Shown here: one piece after another, positions 1-5,971 of the stretch
Layout: every line of letters begins with the position of its first letter
Position numbering within the stretch: the stretch's first letter is position 1
Source of the DNA: JAAYEA01 sp012689325
GTDB taxonomy: Bacteria; Chloroflexota; Anaerolineae; JAAYEA01
Direction: 5' to 3'
NCBI GenBank assembly: GCA_036841525.1
Contig: DAITVZ010000134.1
Coordinates: 1 to 6,701 of the forward strand
Length of the DNA stretch: 6,701 nt
Program-made: the position numbers and the translations under genes
Notes under the pieces: generated by a model
The model's input: only the letters and a program-made list of their open reading frames with translations
Told to the model about the DNA's origin: nothing
Database searches by the model: none

Positions 1-1
1 T

Positions 2-277
2 ATCGGGGTCTGGCGGGAACGGGATCATGTAATGCAGCCCTTCAAGGTTGGCCCGAACCATATCAACCTCAGCTATCACACCCAGGCGACGGCACTTGCA
101 GTCAACAGCCAACGGCGGGTCTGCTGCAACCTAGACACCTGGATAATCCCCACGGGGCACATTCCAAAATTACTTTGCCAGCGCTCCCAACCTGGCTCTG
201 CGCTTGGTATCAGGATGCGCCCATGTCCAAGCGTAAGCCGTGGATCCGTTTTGCCTCAAAGCAACGGAACGCCATAA
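2..277 (+). pseudogene. cbiA: Cobyrinate a,c-diamide synthase (CbiA/CobB) N-terminal remnant, 5' end cut by the window
   Basis: The frame starting at base 2 is open from the window edge to a TAA at 275-277. It carries a recognisable CbiA stretch: RERDHV-MQPFKVGP at about 17-55, then a SYHTQAT segment, then NLDTW-IIPTG ending near 168. In intact CbiA this block follows the Walker A loop and belongs to the ATP-binding domain that drives glutamine-dependent amidation of cobyrinate side chains a and c. The family motif KVGPDYIDPSYHT reads KVGPNHINLSYHT here, so two acidic residues have become Asn. About seven extra residues sit between SYHTQAT and NLDTW. After about 175 the frame loses all resemblance to CbiA and stops, where a working protein needs several hundred more residues, including the C-terminal amidotransferase domain. 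I read it as a relic. The true start lies outside the window. Family assignment is fairly sure; the exact 3' limit is not. Confidence 0.72.
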
Positions 278-668
278 TAAGTCATAGCAGGGAGAGCTCT
301 CGGAAATGAGCGAGCAGAGCCCCGAACGCTCCAATCGCGCCGCACTGTTACGGCTCAGGAGCCAGCATGGCAAAGCCTTTGATCTACTGACGCTCAGCAC
401 CCGCGCCCATCGGGCGATTCTGCACAACCCTCTGCTGGATACCATGGCTCAGTTGGTTCAGCATGCGGGAGGCTGTAGGCTTCTGTCGGGCGCACAGCGG
501 TGCTCTGTTGGAGCTTTTACTGGATCATCGCGCTGGCGATGCCGATGCCGTCTTGCGTCATGCGCGCCAGCATCTCGCTGGCTTGGCCAAGGCCGCCGCC
601 TTTCCCCTGGTGGATGGGCACCGCGACCGGCACATCTTGTCTATTCAGGAGGACAGATCAACTCATGA
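237..668 (+). pseudogene. pduX: PduX-like GHMP-family L-threonine kinase, C-terminal half, frameshifted remnant
   Basis: Two reading frames together resemble the C-terminal half of PduX, which makes O-phospho-L-threonine for the aminopropanol arm of B12. The first frame (about 306-465) gives LLTLSTRAHRAIL-HNPLLD, matching the PduX segment ATLSAIASQTLLPKPGF. The second frame (about 463-660) gives AVGFCRAHSGALLELLLDHR, matching the PduX segment GLNVAHSGSVVGLMLDRKR, followed by a late VDG corresponding to VTGG near the PduX end. The frame change lies at about 463-475. Upstream, the first frame is interrupted by stops at 234-236 and 285-287; between and after them it reads AVDPFCLKATERH and QGELSEMSEQS, which look like a decayed continuation. 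The N-terminal half, with the Pro-rich ATP loop, is absent. The TGA at 666-668 in the first frame overlaps the cobT ATG, so this is probably the ancestral stop. The assignment rests on remembered family sequence, not a search. Confidence 0.6.
647..652 (+). promoter_or_regulatory. Shine-Dalgarno site for cobT
   Basis: AGGAGG lies 12 bases upstream of the ATG at 665. It supports that start over ATG 500 in the same frame, because the residues from 500 to 664 do not resemble CobT and overlap the PduX-like remnant read in another frame. Confidence 0.7.
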
Positions 669-1723
669 ACTCACAGCTAGAGGCCCTCATTGCGCGCATA
701 CAGCCCCTGGATGCCGAGGCACAACGTGCCGCCCAGGAACGCCAGAACAGGCTCACCAAGCCTCAGGGTAGCCTGGGCCGTCTGGAGACGCTGGCGACCC
801 AGATCGCGGGGATCACCGGCAAGACGCTGCCCACCATCGCACACAAGAGCATCGTCATTATGGCGGGCGATCATGGTGTAGTCGCCGAGGGGGTGAGCGC
901 CTATCCCCAAGAGGCCACGCCCCAGATGGTACGCAACTTTATGCAGGGCGGCGCTGCCATCAATGTGCTGGCGCGGCATGTGGGAGCACGGGTGGTGGTA
1001 GTGGATATGGGGGTAGCTGCCGAGCTGGCTCAGCCGGGGCTGCTACAGCGCAAGGTGGCGCCTGGCACGAATAATATCGCGCGCGGCGCAGCCATGACGC
1101 GCGAGCAGGCGCTACAAGCGATTCTGGTGGGTGCGCAGGTGGTGGAGGAGCAGATGGCCCACGGGCTAGATATCGTCGGCACGGGCGATATGGGCATTGG
1201 CAATACCACTCCCTCGGCAGCCATCTGTGCGACCTTCACCGGTCAGTCCCCCGCTGACATCTGCGGGCGAGGCACTGGCGTGGATGATGCGGGGCTGGCG
1301 CGTAAGGTGGACGCCGTGTGCCGCGCCTTGGAGGTGAATCGCCCCGACCCCCGCGATGCCTTGGGGGTGCTTTCCCTGGTGGGCGGGCTCGAGATCGGCG
1401 GGCTTGCTGGCATCGTGCTCGGCACGGCGGCCAACCGCAGGCCGGCGGTGGTGGACGGCTTTATCTCGACGGCGGCTGCAATGATCGCTGTAGGCTTGGC
1501 CCCCCAGGTCCGCCCCTATATTATCGCCGCCCATCGCTCGCAGGAGCGGGGGCATCGCCTCATGCTGGAATGGCTGGGCATCGAGCCGCTTCTGGACCTG
1601 GACATGCACCTAGGGGAGGGGACTGGCGCAGCGCTGGCCTTCTCCCTGGCCGAGGCCGCCTGCAAGGTGCTCGCCGAGATGGCGACCTTTGACGAGGCGG
1701 GCGTCGCGGAAAAGGAGGGCTAG
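665..1723 (+). CDS. cobT: Nicotinate-nucleotide--dimethylbenzimidazole phosphoribosyltransferase CobT
   Basis: This 352-residue protein has the usual CobT length. The enzyme transfers ribose 5-phosphate from nicotinate mononucleotide to a lower-ligand base such as 5,6-dimethylbenzimidazole, giving alpha-ribazole 5'-phosphate in the cytoplasm. Family landmarks appear in order: LTKPQGSLGRLE at 30-41, MAGDHGV at 66-72, GTGDMGIGNTTPSAA at 172-186, GRGTGVDD at 201-208, and LGEGTGA at 316-322. Glu318 in the last motif corresponds to the catalytic Glu317 of Salmonella CobT. The start at 665 is chosen because it follows an AGGAGG and begins where CobT homology begins. The start overlaps the inferred stop of the upstream PduX-like relic (ATGA), and the TAG overlaps the cobS GTG by one base, so translational coupling is likely. 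No interruption is visible and the gene appears functional. The sequence does not show which base it activates. Confidence 0.97.
   Translation: MNSQLEALIARIQPLDAEAQRAAQERQNRLTKPQGSLGRLETLATQIAGITGKTLPTIAHKSIVIMAGDHGVVAEGVSAYPQEATPQMVRNFMQGGAAINVLARHVGARVVVVDMGVAAELAQPGLLQRKVAPGTNNIARGAAMTREQALQAILVGAQVVEEQMAHGLDIVGTGDMGIGNTTPSAAICATFTGQSPADICGRGTGVDDAGLARKVDAVCRALEVNRPDPRDALGVLSLVGGLEIGGLAGIVLGTAANRRPAVVDGFISTAAAMIAVGLAPQVRPYIIAAHRSQERGHRLMLEWLGIEPLLDLDMHLGEGTGAALAFSLAEAACKVLAEMATFDEAGVAEKEG
1711..1719 (+). promoter_or_regulatory. Strong Shine-Dalgarno site fixing the GTG start of cobS
   Basis: AAAGGAGGG ends three bases before the GTG at 1723, inside the last codons of cobT. It is the strongest ribosome-binding match in the window and makes a non-ATG start credible. 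Confidence 0.7.
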
Positions 1724-2481
1724 TGTCGGAAGCCAAGCCTGGCTGGGTGTCTCGATTCCTGGTTCCCCCTATCGCCGCGCTGCAATTCCTGACCCTCGTC
1801 CCGCCCATTATCCGGCGCTTGTTCACCTCGTCCGAGATGGGCCGGGCTGTGGGCTATTTCCCCCTGGTGGGCGCGCTATTGGGCGGCCTGCTGGTGTTGC
1901 TGGATAAGGGGCTATCGCTGCTGTTGCCGTCGGGCGTGGTAGCCGCTCTGCTGCTGACGGTCGAACTGCTGTTCACTGGCGCGCTGCACTTGGATGGCTT
2001 TTTGGATAGCTGTGATGGGCTGCTTGGCTGGCACACACCCGAGAAGCGGCTGGAGATCATGCGCGATGAGCGGGTGGGAGCCTTTGGCGTGGCCGGTGGC
2101 ATCCTAGTGCTGCTGCTGAAATACGCCGCGCTGACCGCCATGCCGAACCGCGCAGCGGCGCTGATCTGCGCAGCCACCGCGGGGCGCTGGGCCATGGCCC
2201 TGGCGGTAGTGACCTTCCCTTATGGGCGCGCCAGCGGTCTCGGTCGCGCGCTCAAGGACCATGCCGGGCCAACGCAAGCCATCCTGGCTACTGTTATCGC
2301 CCTGGCCGTCGTCTGGCTGACGGCGGGCTGGTGGGGCCTGGGTGCGCTGGCGGTGGCAGGGGCGCTGCTGTGGCTGACGGCGCGCTATGTCCTGGCCCGT
2401 TTACCCGGCCTCACAGGGGATATCTATGGTGCGATCTGTATTTTGGCGGAGGTGGTGGTGCTCATATGGATGATTCGATGA
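1723..2481 (+). CDS. cobS: Adenosylcobinamide-GDP ribazoletransferase (cobalamin synthase) CobS
   Basis: This 252-residue integral membrane enzyme condenses AdoCbi-GDP with alpha-ribazole (phosphate) to make cobalamin (phosphate), the step that closes the nucleotide loop. The CobS signature is intact: LHLDGFLDSCDGLL at 88-101 with Asp91, Asp95 and Asp98 on the metal-binding face, MRDERVGAFGV at 113-123, and LTGDIYGA at 230-237 near the C terminus. Hydrophobic segments lie at about 43-60, 64-86, 120-140, 144-165, 185-205 and 208-225, with a last one at 236-251. The start is a GTG, favoured because AAAGGAGGG at 1711-1719 sits just before it and the protein has normal family length. The GTG shares one base with the cobT stop. 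Downstream, the cbiZ frame begins inside its last codons. It supplies the ligation step that CobU and CobT products feed. Confidence 0.96.
   Translation: MSEAKPGWVSRFLVPPIAALQFLTLVPPIIRRLFTSSEMGRAVGYFPLVGALLGGLLVLLDKGLSLLLPSGVVAALLLTVELLFTGALHLDGFLDSCDGLLGWHTPEKRLEIMRDERVGAFGVAGGILVLLLKYAALTAMPNRAAALICAATAGRWAMALAVVTFPYGRASGLGRALKDHAGPTQAILATVIALAVVWLTAGWWGLGALAVAGALLWLTARYVLARLPGLTGDIYGAICILAEVVVLIWMIR
2448..2452 (+). promoter_or_regulatory. Shine-Dalgarno candidate deciding the cbiZ start
   Basis: GGAGG lies 13 bases before ATG 2466 and 25 bases before the alternative in-frame ATG 2478, which overlaps the cobS TGA as ATGA. The spacing favours 2466, slightly long as it is. The overlap style of the operon favours 2478. 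The choice changes the protein by only four residues. Confidence 0.45.
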
Positions 2482-3119
2482 ACCTCGGTTTACCCGGCGT
2501 AACCATGACCTGCACGGAGCAGGCGCTGCTATTGCACAGCGTGCAGCCGCTTGACGTGCTTTCTTGTGCTGTTGTGGGTGGTGGTTACACCACAGCGCGG
2601 TATATCTTGAACTGCCACGTGGACATAAACTATGATTGCCGGGACCCGGCCCGCGACCTGATAGAGAGGGCGCAGGCGCTGGGCATCCAGGAGAGCTTTG
2701 TGGGCCTGTTGACTGCTGTTATGCTCGACCGCGTGCGTATCGCGTCGGTGAGCGAGCAAGGCCTGACCGTCACCGCTGTGGTAACTGTGGGCGTTGGCAA
2801 CGCCACCGCGGCAGGCCAGAGCCAACCGGCTGTATGGTGCCCCGGGACAATCAATACCATTCTGTTGATTGACGCCAACCTGTGCGCCAGCGCCAAGGTC
2901 AAGGCGGTGGTGACTGCCACCGAGGCCAAGACCCGCGCACTGCATGAACGGGAGATACATACACAGGAGGGGCTGATGGCTACGGGAACCTCTACCGATA
3001 GCATCGTAATCGCTTGCACCGGACGTGGGCCAGCCTGGCCCTACGCCGGGCCGGCCACCCTCCCCGGCTGGCTGATCGGGCGCGCCGTGCGCCAGGGGAT
3101 CCTGGAGGCGCGGCTATGA
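2466..3119 (+). CDS. cbiZ: Adenosylcobinamide amidohydrolase CbiZ
   Basis: This 217-residue protein (213 if started at ATG 2478) matches the CbiZ family. CbiZ hydrolyses the amide bond between the corrin f side chain and aminopropanol in (pseudo)cobinamide or pseudocobalamin, giving cobyric acid so that the nucleotide loop can be rebuilt with another base. Conserved stretches run along most of its length: LSCAVVGGGYTTARYILN at 32-49, FVGLLTAV at 78-85, VTAVVTVGVGNATAAG at 102-117, PGTINTILLIDANL at 126-139, VTATEAKTRAL at 149-159, ATGTSTDSIVIACTGRGP at 172-189 and YAGPATLPGWLIGRAV at 193-208. The longer frame open from 2331 is overlap with cobS and has no CbiZ character. The TGA overlaps the cbiB ATG (ATGA). 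CbiZ marks the locus as a salvage or remodelling cluster; a purely de novo pathway does not need it. No frame damage is seen. Confidence 0.95.
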   Translation: MDDSMNLGLPGVTMTCTEQALLLHSVQPLDVLSCAVVGGGYTTARYILNCHVDINYDCRDPARDLIERAQALGIQESFVGLLTAVMLDRVRIASVSEQGLTVTAVVTVGVGNATAAGQSQPAVWCPGTINTILLIDANLCASAKVKAVVTATEAKTRALHEREIHTQEGLMATGTSTDSIVIACTGRGPAWPYAGPATLPGWLIGRAVRQGILEARL

Positions 3120-4069
3120 GCCGGAGCATCGCCTTGCTGGCAGCGCTGCTCTTTGATGCCGTGTTGGGTGATCCTCCAAACCGCTACCATCCTGTGGCCT
3201 GGATGGGCGGAGCCATCGCCGCCGCAAAACGTCGGGCTCCGCGACAAGGCCGCACAGCCCAGTTCGCCTATGGCGCGGCGCTGGCGCTGGGCGGTACAGC
3301 GGCAATAGCTGGTTTAGGCCATCTGCTGAACCGCGTCCTGGCCTACCCGCCGGATCCGCTGCAGTGGCTTCTGGAAGGGCTGGCGCTCAAGGCCATGCTT
3401 GCCATGCGCGGGTTGGGCCACGCGGCTGACGAGATCAAGACGGCGCTGGCGGCGGACGACCTGCCCGAGGGGCGGCGGCTGCTTTCCTGGCATCTGGTGA
3501 GCCGCGATACCAGCACGCTGGATGAGGCACAGGTCGCTGGAGCCGCCATCGAATCGGTGGCCGAGAACACCTCTGATGGGGTGATCGCACCGCTGTTCTA
3601 CTATGCGCTGTGGGGGTTACCAGGGGCGCTAGCTTATCGTTTTATCAACACCGGCGACGCCATGCTTGGCTATCGCGACGCCGAACATGAGTGGCTGGGC
3701 AAGGTTCCCGCATGGCTTGATGACCTCGCCAACCTGATCCCGGCACGACTGACGGCAGCGCTGATGGCCTTTGCCGCGGTGCTGATGGGGCACGACGCAG
3801 CGCGCACCTGGCGCACCTGGCGGCGCGATGCCTACCAGACCGCCAGCCCCAACGCCGGGCATCCTATGAGCGTGGCGGCGGGGGCGTTGGGTGTTGAGCT
3901 GGCCAAGGTGGGACACTATCGGCTGGGAGCAGGACAACGACAACCCTGCGCGGCGGATATTGCCGCGTCGGTGCGGCTCATGCGGGCGACGACGCTGCTG
4001 GCTGGGGGATTGTTAGTCCTCGTTTGCTATGCGCGGCGCCACAGCCGTCCGCATGGAGTGGTAAAATGA
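3116..4069 (+). CDS. cbiB: Adenosylcobinamide-phosphate synthase CbiB (CobD in Pseudomonas nomenclature)
   Basis: This 317-residue polytopic membrane protein has normal CbiB length. It attaches (R)-1-amino-2-propanol O-2-phosphate to the f-position carboxylate of adenosylcobyric acid, giving adenosylcobinamide phosphate. Landmarks are DAVLGDPPNRYHPVAWMG at 14-31, SRDTSTLDEAQVAGA at 129-143, ESVAENTSDGVIAPLFYY at 146-163, INTGDAMLGYRD at 177-188, DDLANLIPARLTA at 202-214 and DAYQTASPNAGHPMSV at 238-253. Hydrophobic helices lie at about 3-13, 50-70, 154-174, 209-225 and 290-305. The ATG at 3116 follows GGAGG (3104-3108) and overlaps the cbiZ stop. The frame upstream of it to 3014 is Arg/Pro-rich and lies within cbiZ. 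The gene is intact, yet both enzymes that normally provide its amino-alcohol phosphate (PduX-like kinase and CobD) are broken in this cluster. Confidence 0.96.
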   Translation: MSRSIALLAALLFDAVLGDPPNRYHPVAWMGGAIAAAKRRAPRQGRTAQFAYGAALALGGTAAIAGLGHLLNRVLAYPPDPLQWLLEGLALKAMLAMRGLGHAADEIKTALAADDLPEGRRLLSWHLVSRDTSTLDEAQVAGAAIESVAENTSDGVIAPLFYYALWGLPGALAYRFINTGDAMLGYRDAEHEWLGKVPAWLDDLANLIPARLTAALMAFAAVLMGHDAARTWRTWRRDAYQTASPNAGHPMSVAAGALGVELAKVGHYRLGAGQRQPCAADIAASVRLMRATTLLAGGLLVLVCYARRHSRPHGVVK

Positions 4070-5111
4070 CATCGCTGCTGTCCGAGGTTGTGCCGAACAC
4101 CCACCACGGCGCGTTAGACTATGCCGAACTGGAGCGTTTGGGGCTAGAGCCGGACCAGGTGCTGGACTTTTCGGTCAACAGCAACCCCTTTGGACCATCG
4201 CCCGCGGTGCGCGACGCGCTGGCTCTGGTGCCATTGGAGCGTTATCCCGATCGGGAGGCGTTGGCCCTGCGGCGGGCGCTGGCGACACATCTGGCAGTAA
4301 GCGTGGACCAGATCGTAGTGGGTAACGGCACTGCCGAGTTGCTGTCACTTGTCGCACAGGCTTTTCTTCGTCCAGGCGGCCGCGCTTTTGTGGTGGAGCC
4401 CACTTTTGGCGAATATAAGCGCGTCTCGCGGCTGGTGGGCGCTGACACGCGTTGCTGGCGATCCCGCCCGGAAGATGGCTTTGTCCCCGCGCCAGCGCAG
4501 GTCTCGCGAGCACTGGACGAAGCGGATCCCGACCTGGCCTGGATTTGCAATCCCAACAACCCGACGGGCGTCGTCATGTCCCCTGAGGGTCTGCGGCTCT
4601 GGGCGGTAGCGCACCCGCGGATGCTCTTGGCGACTCGGCGCTGGCTCTTGGCCTGCCCAATGTGCTGGTCCTCCGCTCCATGACCAAAGATTATGCCCTG
4701 GCTGGGCTTCGTCTGGGCTATGCCGTGGGGCCGGAGCCGCTGATCGAGAGGTTGGCCGCGTTTCGCCCGCCATGGAATGTGAACGCCCTGGCCCTGGCTG
4801 GAAGTCTGGCAGCGCTAGAGGACCATGCGTATCTAAGCCGAAGCCTGTTCAAGCTCCGGGAAGCCCACCAGCAGCTGGTGCATGACCTGCGCGGCTGTGG
4901 CCTGGAACCGCTGCCCTCGGCGACACACTTTTTCCTGGTGCGTGTCGGCGATGGGGCCGCGTTCCGATCCAGGCTGCTGACGCGCGGTATCCTGGTACGC
5001 GATTGCGCCTCCTTTAGCTTGCCCGAATTCGTGCGTATCGCCACGCGCCGTCCAAAAGAGAATACGCGGTTGATCCAGACCTTGCAGGAGATGCGCACAT
5101 GCCTCACCTGA
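4066..5111 (+). pseudogene. cobD: Threonine-phosphate decarboxylase CobD (HisC-like, PLP-dependent), broken by an internal deletion and frameshift
   Basis: CobD normally decarboxylates O-phospho-L-threonine to aminopropanol phosphate for CbiB. The first part (ATG 4066, overlapping the cbiB stop) reads well: DFSVNSNPFGPSP at 34-46, GNGTAELL at 86-93, EPTFGEYKR at 111-119 and CNPNNPTGVV at 161-170, with the PLP-contacting Asn165. It derails after WAVAHPR (near 4617) and stops at 4681-4683. Another frame resumes near 4620 with DALGDSALALGLPN, then LRSMTKDYALAGLRLGY with the Schiff-base Lys codon at 4686-4688, and runs to TGA 5109-5111. Asn165 and the Lys are 128 bases apart (about 43 codons), whereas HisC/CobD enzymes space them about 57-59 residues apart. 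Roughly 43-49 bases are therefore missing. The lost block holds the conserved D-E-A-Y motif, including the Asp that pairs with the PLP ring nitrogen. Read-through could not restore activity. The tail overlaps cobC by 13 bases. Confidence 0.9.
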
Positions 5112-5713
5112 TCCTGGCGCGACACGGCGAGACGGCCTGGAATGTCGAGCGCCGTTATCAGGGCATCAAGGACATCTCGCTCAACGCGCGGGGGATAGCC
5201 CAAGCCGCTGCGCTGGTGGAGCGGCTGGCGGATGAGCACGTGGATGCTATATACGCCAGCGACATGCAACGGGCACATCGCACAGCCCAAGCCATCGCCG
5301 CACCGCGTGGGTTGCTGGTTCGCACCGATCCGCGCCTGCGCGAGATCGCCTTTGGCGAGTGGGAGGGGCTGACCTATGACGAAATCCAGGCTCAGTACCC
5401 CACCGATCTGGCACGCTGGCTGGCGGACCCGGAGGGCTGCCCACCGCCCGGTGGAGAATCGTTGGCGCAACTCGGAGCGCGCGTGGGGAGCCTGATGCAG
5501 GACATCACCGCCGAGCACAGCCATCAGACCGTGCTGGTGGTGGCGCATGGCGGTTCGCTGAAGGCGCTGTTGTGCCTGGCGCTGGGACTAGAGCTAACGG
5601 GCCACTGGCATTTTCGCCTGGATCCTGCCTCGGTCTCTGAAGTGCACCTTTACCCGGAGGGAGCGATCATCAGCCTTTTGAACGACTGCCATCACGTGGA
5701 GGGAATAGCATGA
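5099..5713 (+). CDS. cobC: Alpha-ribazole 5'-phosphate phosphatase CobC (histidine phosphatase family)
   Basis: This 204-residue cytoplasmic enzyme belongs to the phosphoglycerate-mutase-like histidine phosphatases. In B12 synthesis it dephosphorylates alpha-ribazole phosphate, or the cobalamin 5'-phosphate made by CobS. The catalytic set is complete: ARHGET at 7-12 with nucleophile His9, Arg58 in YASDMQRAHRTA (52-63), Glu82 in REIAFGEWEGL (81-91) as the likely proton donor, and VVAHGGSLKALL at 147-158 with His150. The ATG at 5099 follows CAGGAG (5085-5090, 8-base gap) inside the end of the broken cobD. The family is broad, so the CobC assignment over a generic phosphatase comes mainly from context between cobalamin genes. 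Its TGA overlaps an ATG (5710) that probably began cbiP. The frame is undamaged. Confidence 0.9.
   Translation: MPHLILARHGETAWNVERRYQGIKDISLNARGIAQAAALVERLADEHVDAIYASDMQRAHRTAQAIAAPRGLLVRTDPRLREIAFGEWEGLTYDEIQAQYPTDLARWLADPEGCPPPGGESLAQLGARVGSLMQDITAEHSHQTVLVVAHGGSLKALLCLALGLELTGHWHFRLDPASVSEVHLYPEGAIISLLNDCHHVEGIA
5698..5703 (+). promoter_or_regulatory. Orphaned Shine-Dalgarno site of the lost cbiP gene
   Basis: GGAGGG lies six bases before ATG 5710, which overlaps the cobC stop as ATGA like other junctions in this operon. The frame it would start ends after 19 codons at TGA 5767-5769, so the site now serves no full gene. Confidence 0.5.
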
Positions 5714-5971
5714 CCACCAGGGGGCCGTTGTGGCTGAGCCAGTCGGCGAGTATGCGCGTGCAGCGCTGATGGCCACATCCGGGGCTGCAATCTGCATGAG
5801 TTGTTCGAGAACGACGATCTGAACCGCGTCTGGCCTAACGACCTGGGATGGTTACTGGTAAAGCGCGACGGCTCAGCCAGAGATCCGCTGGAATGGCAGG
5901 ATCGCCTGGCCAATGTGGTGGGAACGGCAATAGACATGAAACGACTAGGAGAAATCATATGGCCGAGTTGA
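5710..5971 (+). pseudogene. cbiP: Cobyric acid synthase (CbiP/CobQ) remnant: start codon joined to the C-terminal tail
   Basis: CbiP amidates adenosylcobyrinate a,c-diamide at four side chains, using glutamine and ATP, to give adenosylcobyric acid; the enzyme is normally about 490-500 residues. Only a tail survives here. One frame (about 5712-5755) gives GAVVAEPVGEYA. A second frame (about 5763-5971) gives SADGHIRGCNLHELFENDD and, further on, NDLGW, then RLANVVGTAIDMKRLGEII. This matches the typical CobQ C terminus, with its SADGRVWGTYLHGLFEND block and the RLADVV-x-LDM ending. The His of the amidotransferase triad is kept in NLHELF, but the family's following Gly is Glu. At least one frame change lies at about 5750-5765. 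The ATG at 5710 is in a third frame, so nearly the whole gene was deleted between its first codons and its tail. The end overlaps the cobU start by 13 bases. Confidence 0.75.

Noticed and set aside
3..29. A SGSG-like Walker A reading in the third frame at the window start, which could suggest the CbiA P-loop
   Set aside because: It overlaps the same bases that read RERDHV in the CbiA-like frame. Only about six codons separate it from MQPFKVGP, where about 20 are needed, so it is probably coincidence.
500..664. Upstream extension of cobT to ATG 500
   Set aside because: The residues have no CobT character and overlap the PduX-like relic read in another frame. AGGAGG at 647-652 and family length favour 665.
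2331..2465. N-terminal extension of cbiZ into cobS
   Set aside because: It is Gly-rich and unlike CbiZ, and it lies wholly inside the well-supported cobS frame.
3014..3115. N-terminal extension of cbiB
   Set aside because: It is Arg/Pro-rich out-of-frame cbiZ sequence. The ATGA overlap and GGAGG support 3116.
4718..5548. 276-codon open frame on the - strand across cobD and cobC
   Set aside because: It is antisense to two recognisable genes, its composition is a GC-driven shadow, and it shows no family motif.
5848..5958. N-terminal extension of cobU to ATG 5848
   Set aside because: CobU begins just before its Walker A loop. The extension overlaps the cbiP tail in another frame, and AGGAG marks 5959.
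5692..5958. 88-codon - strand open frame in the gap between cobC and cobU
   Set aside because: The + strand of the same bases carries a convincing CobQ C-terminal signature, and the - strand reading is Ser/Arg-rich without recognisable features.
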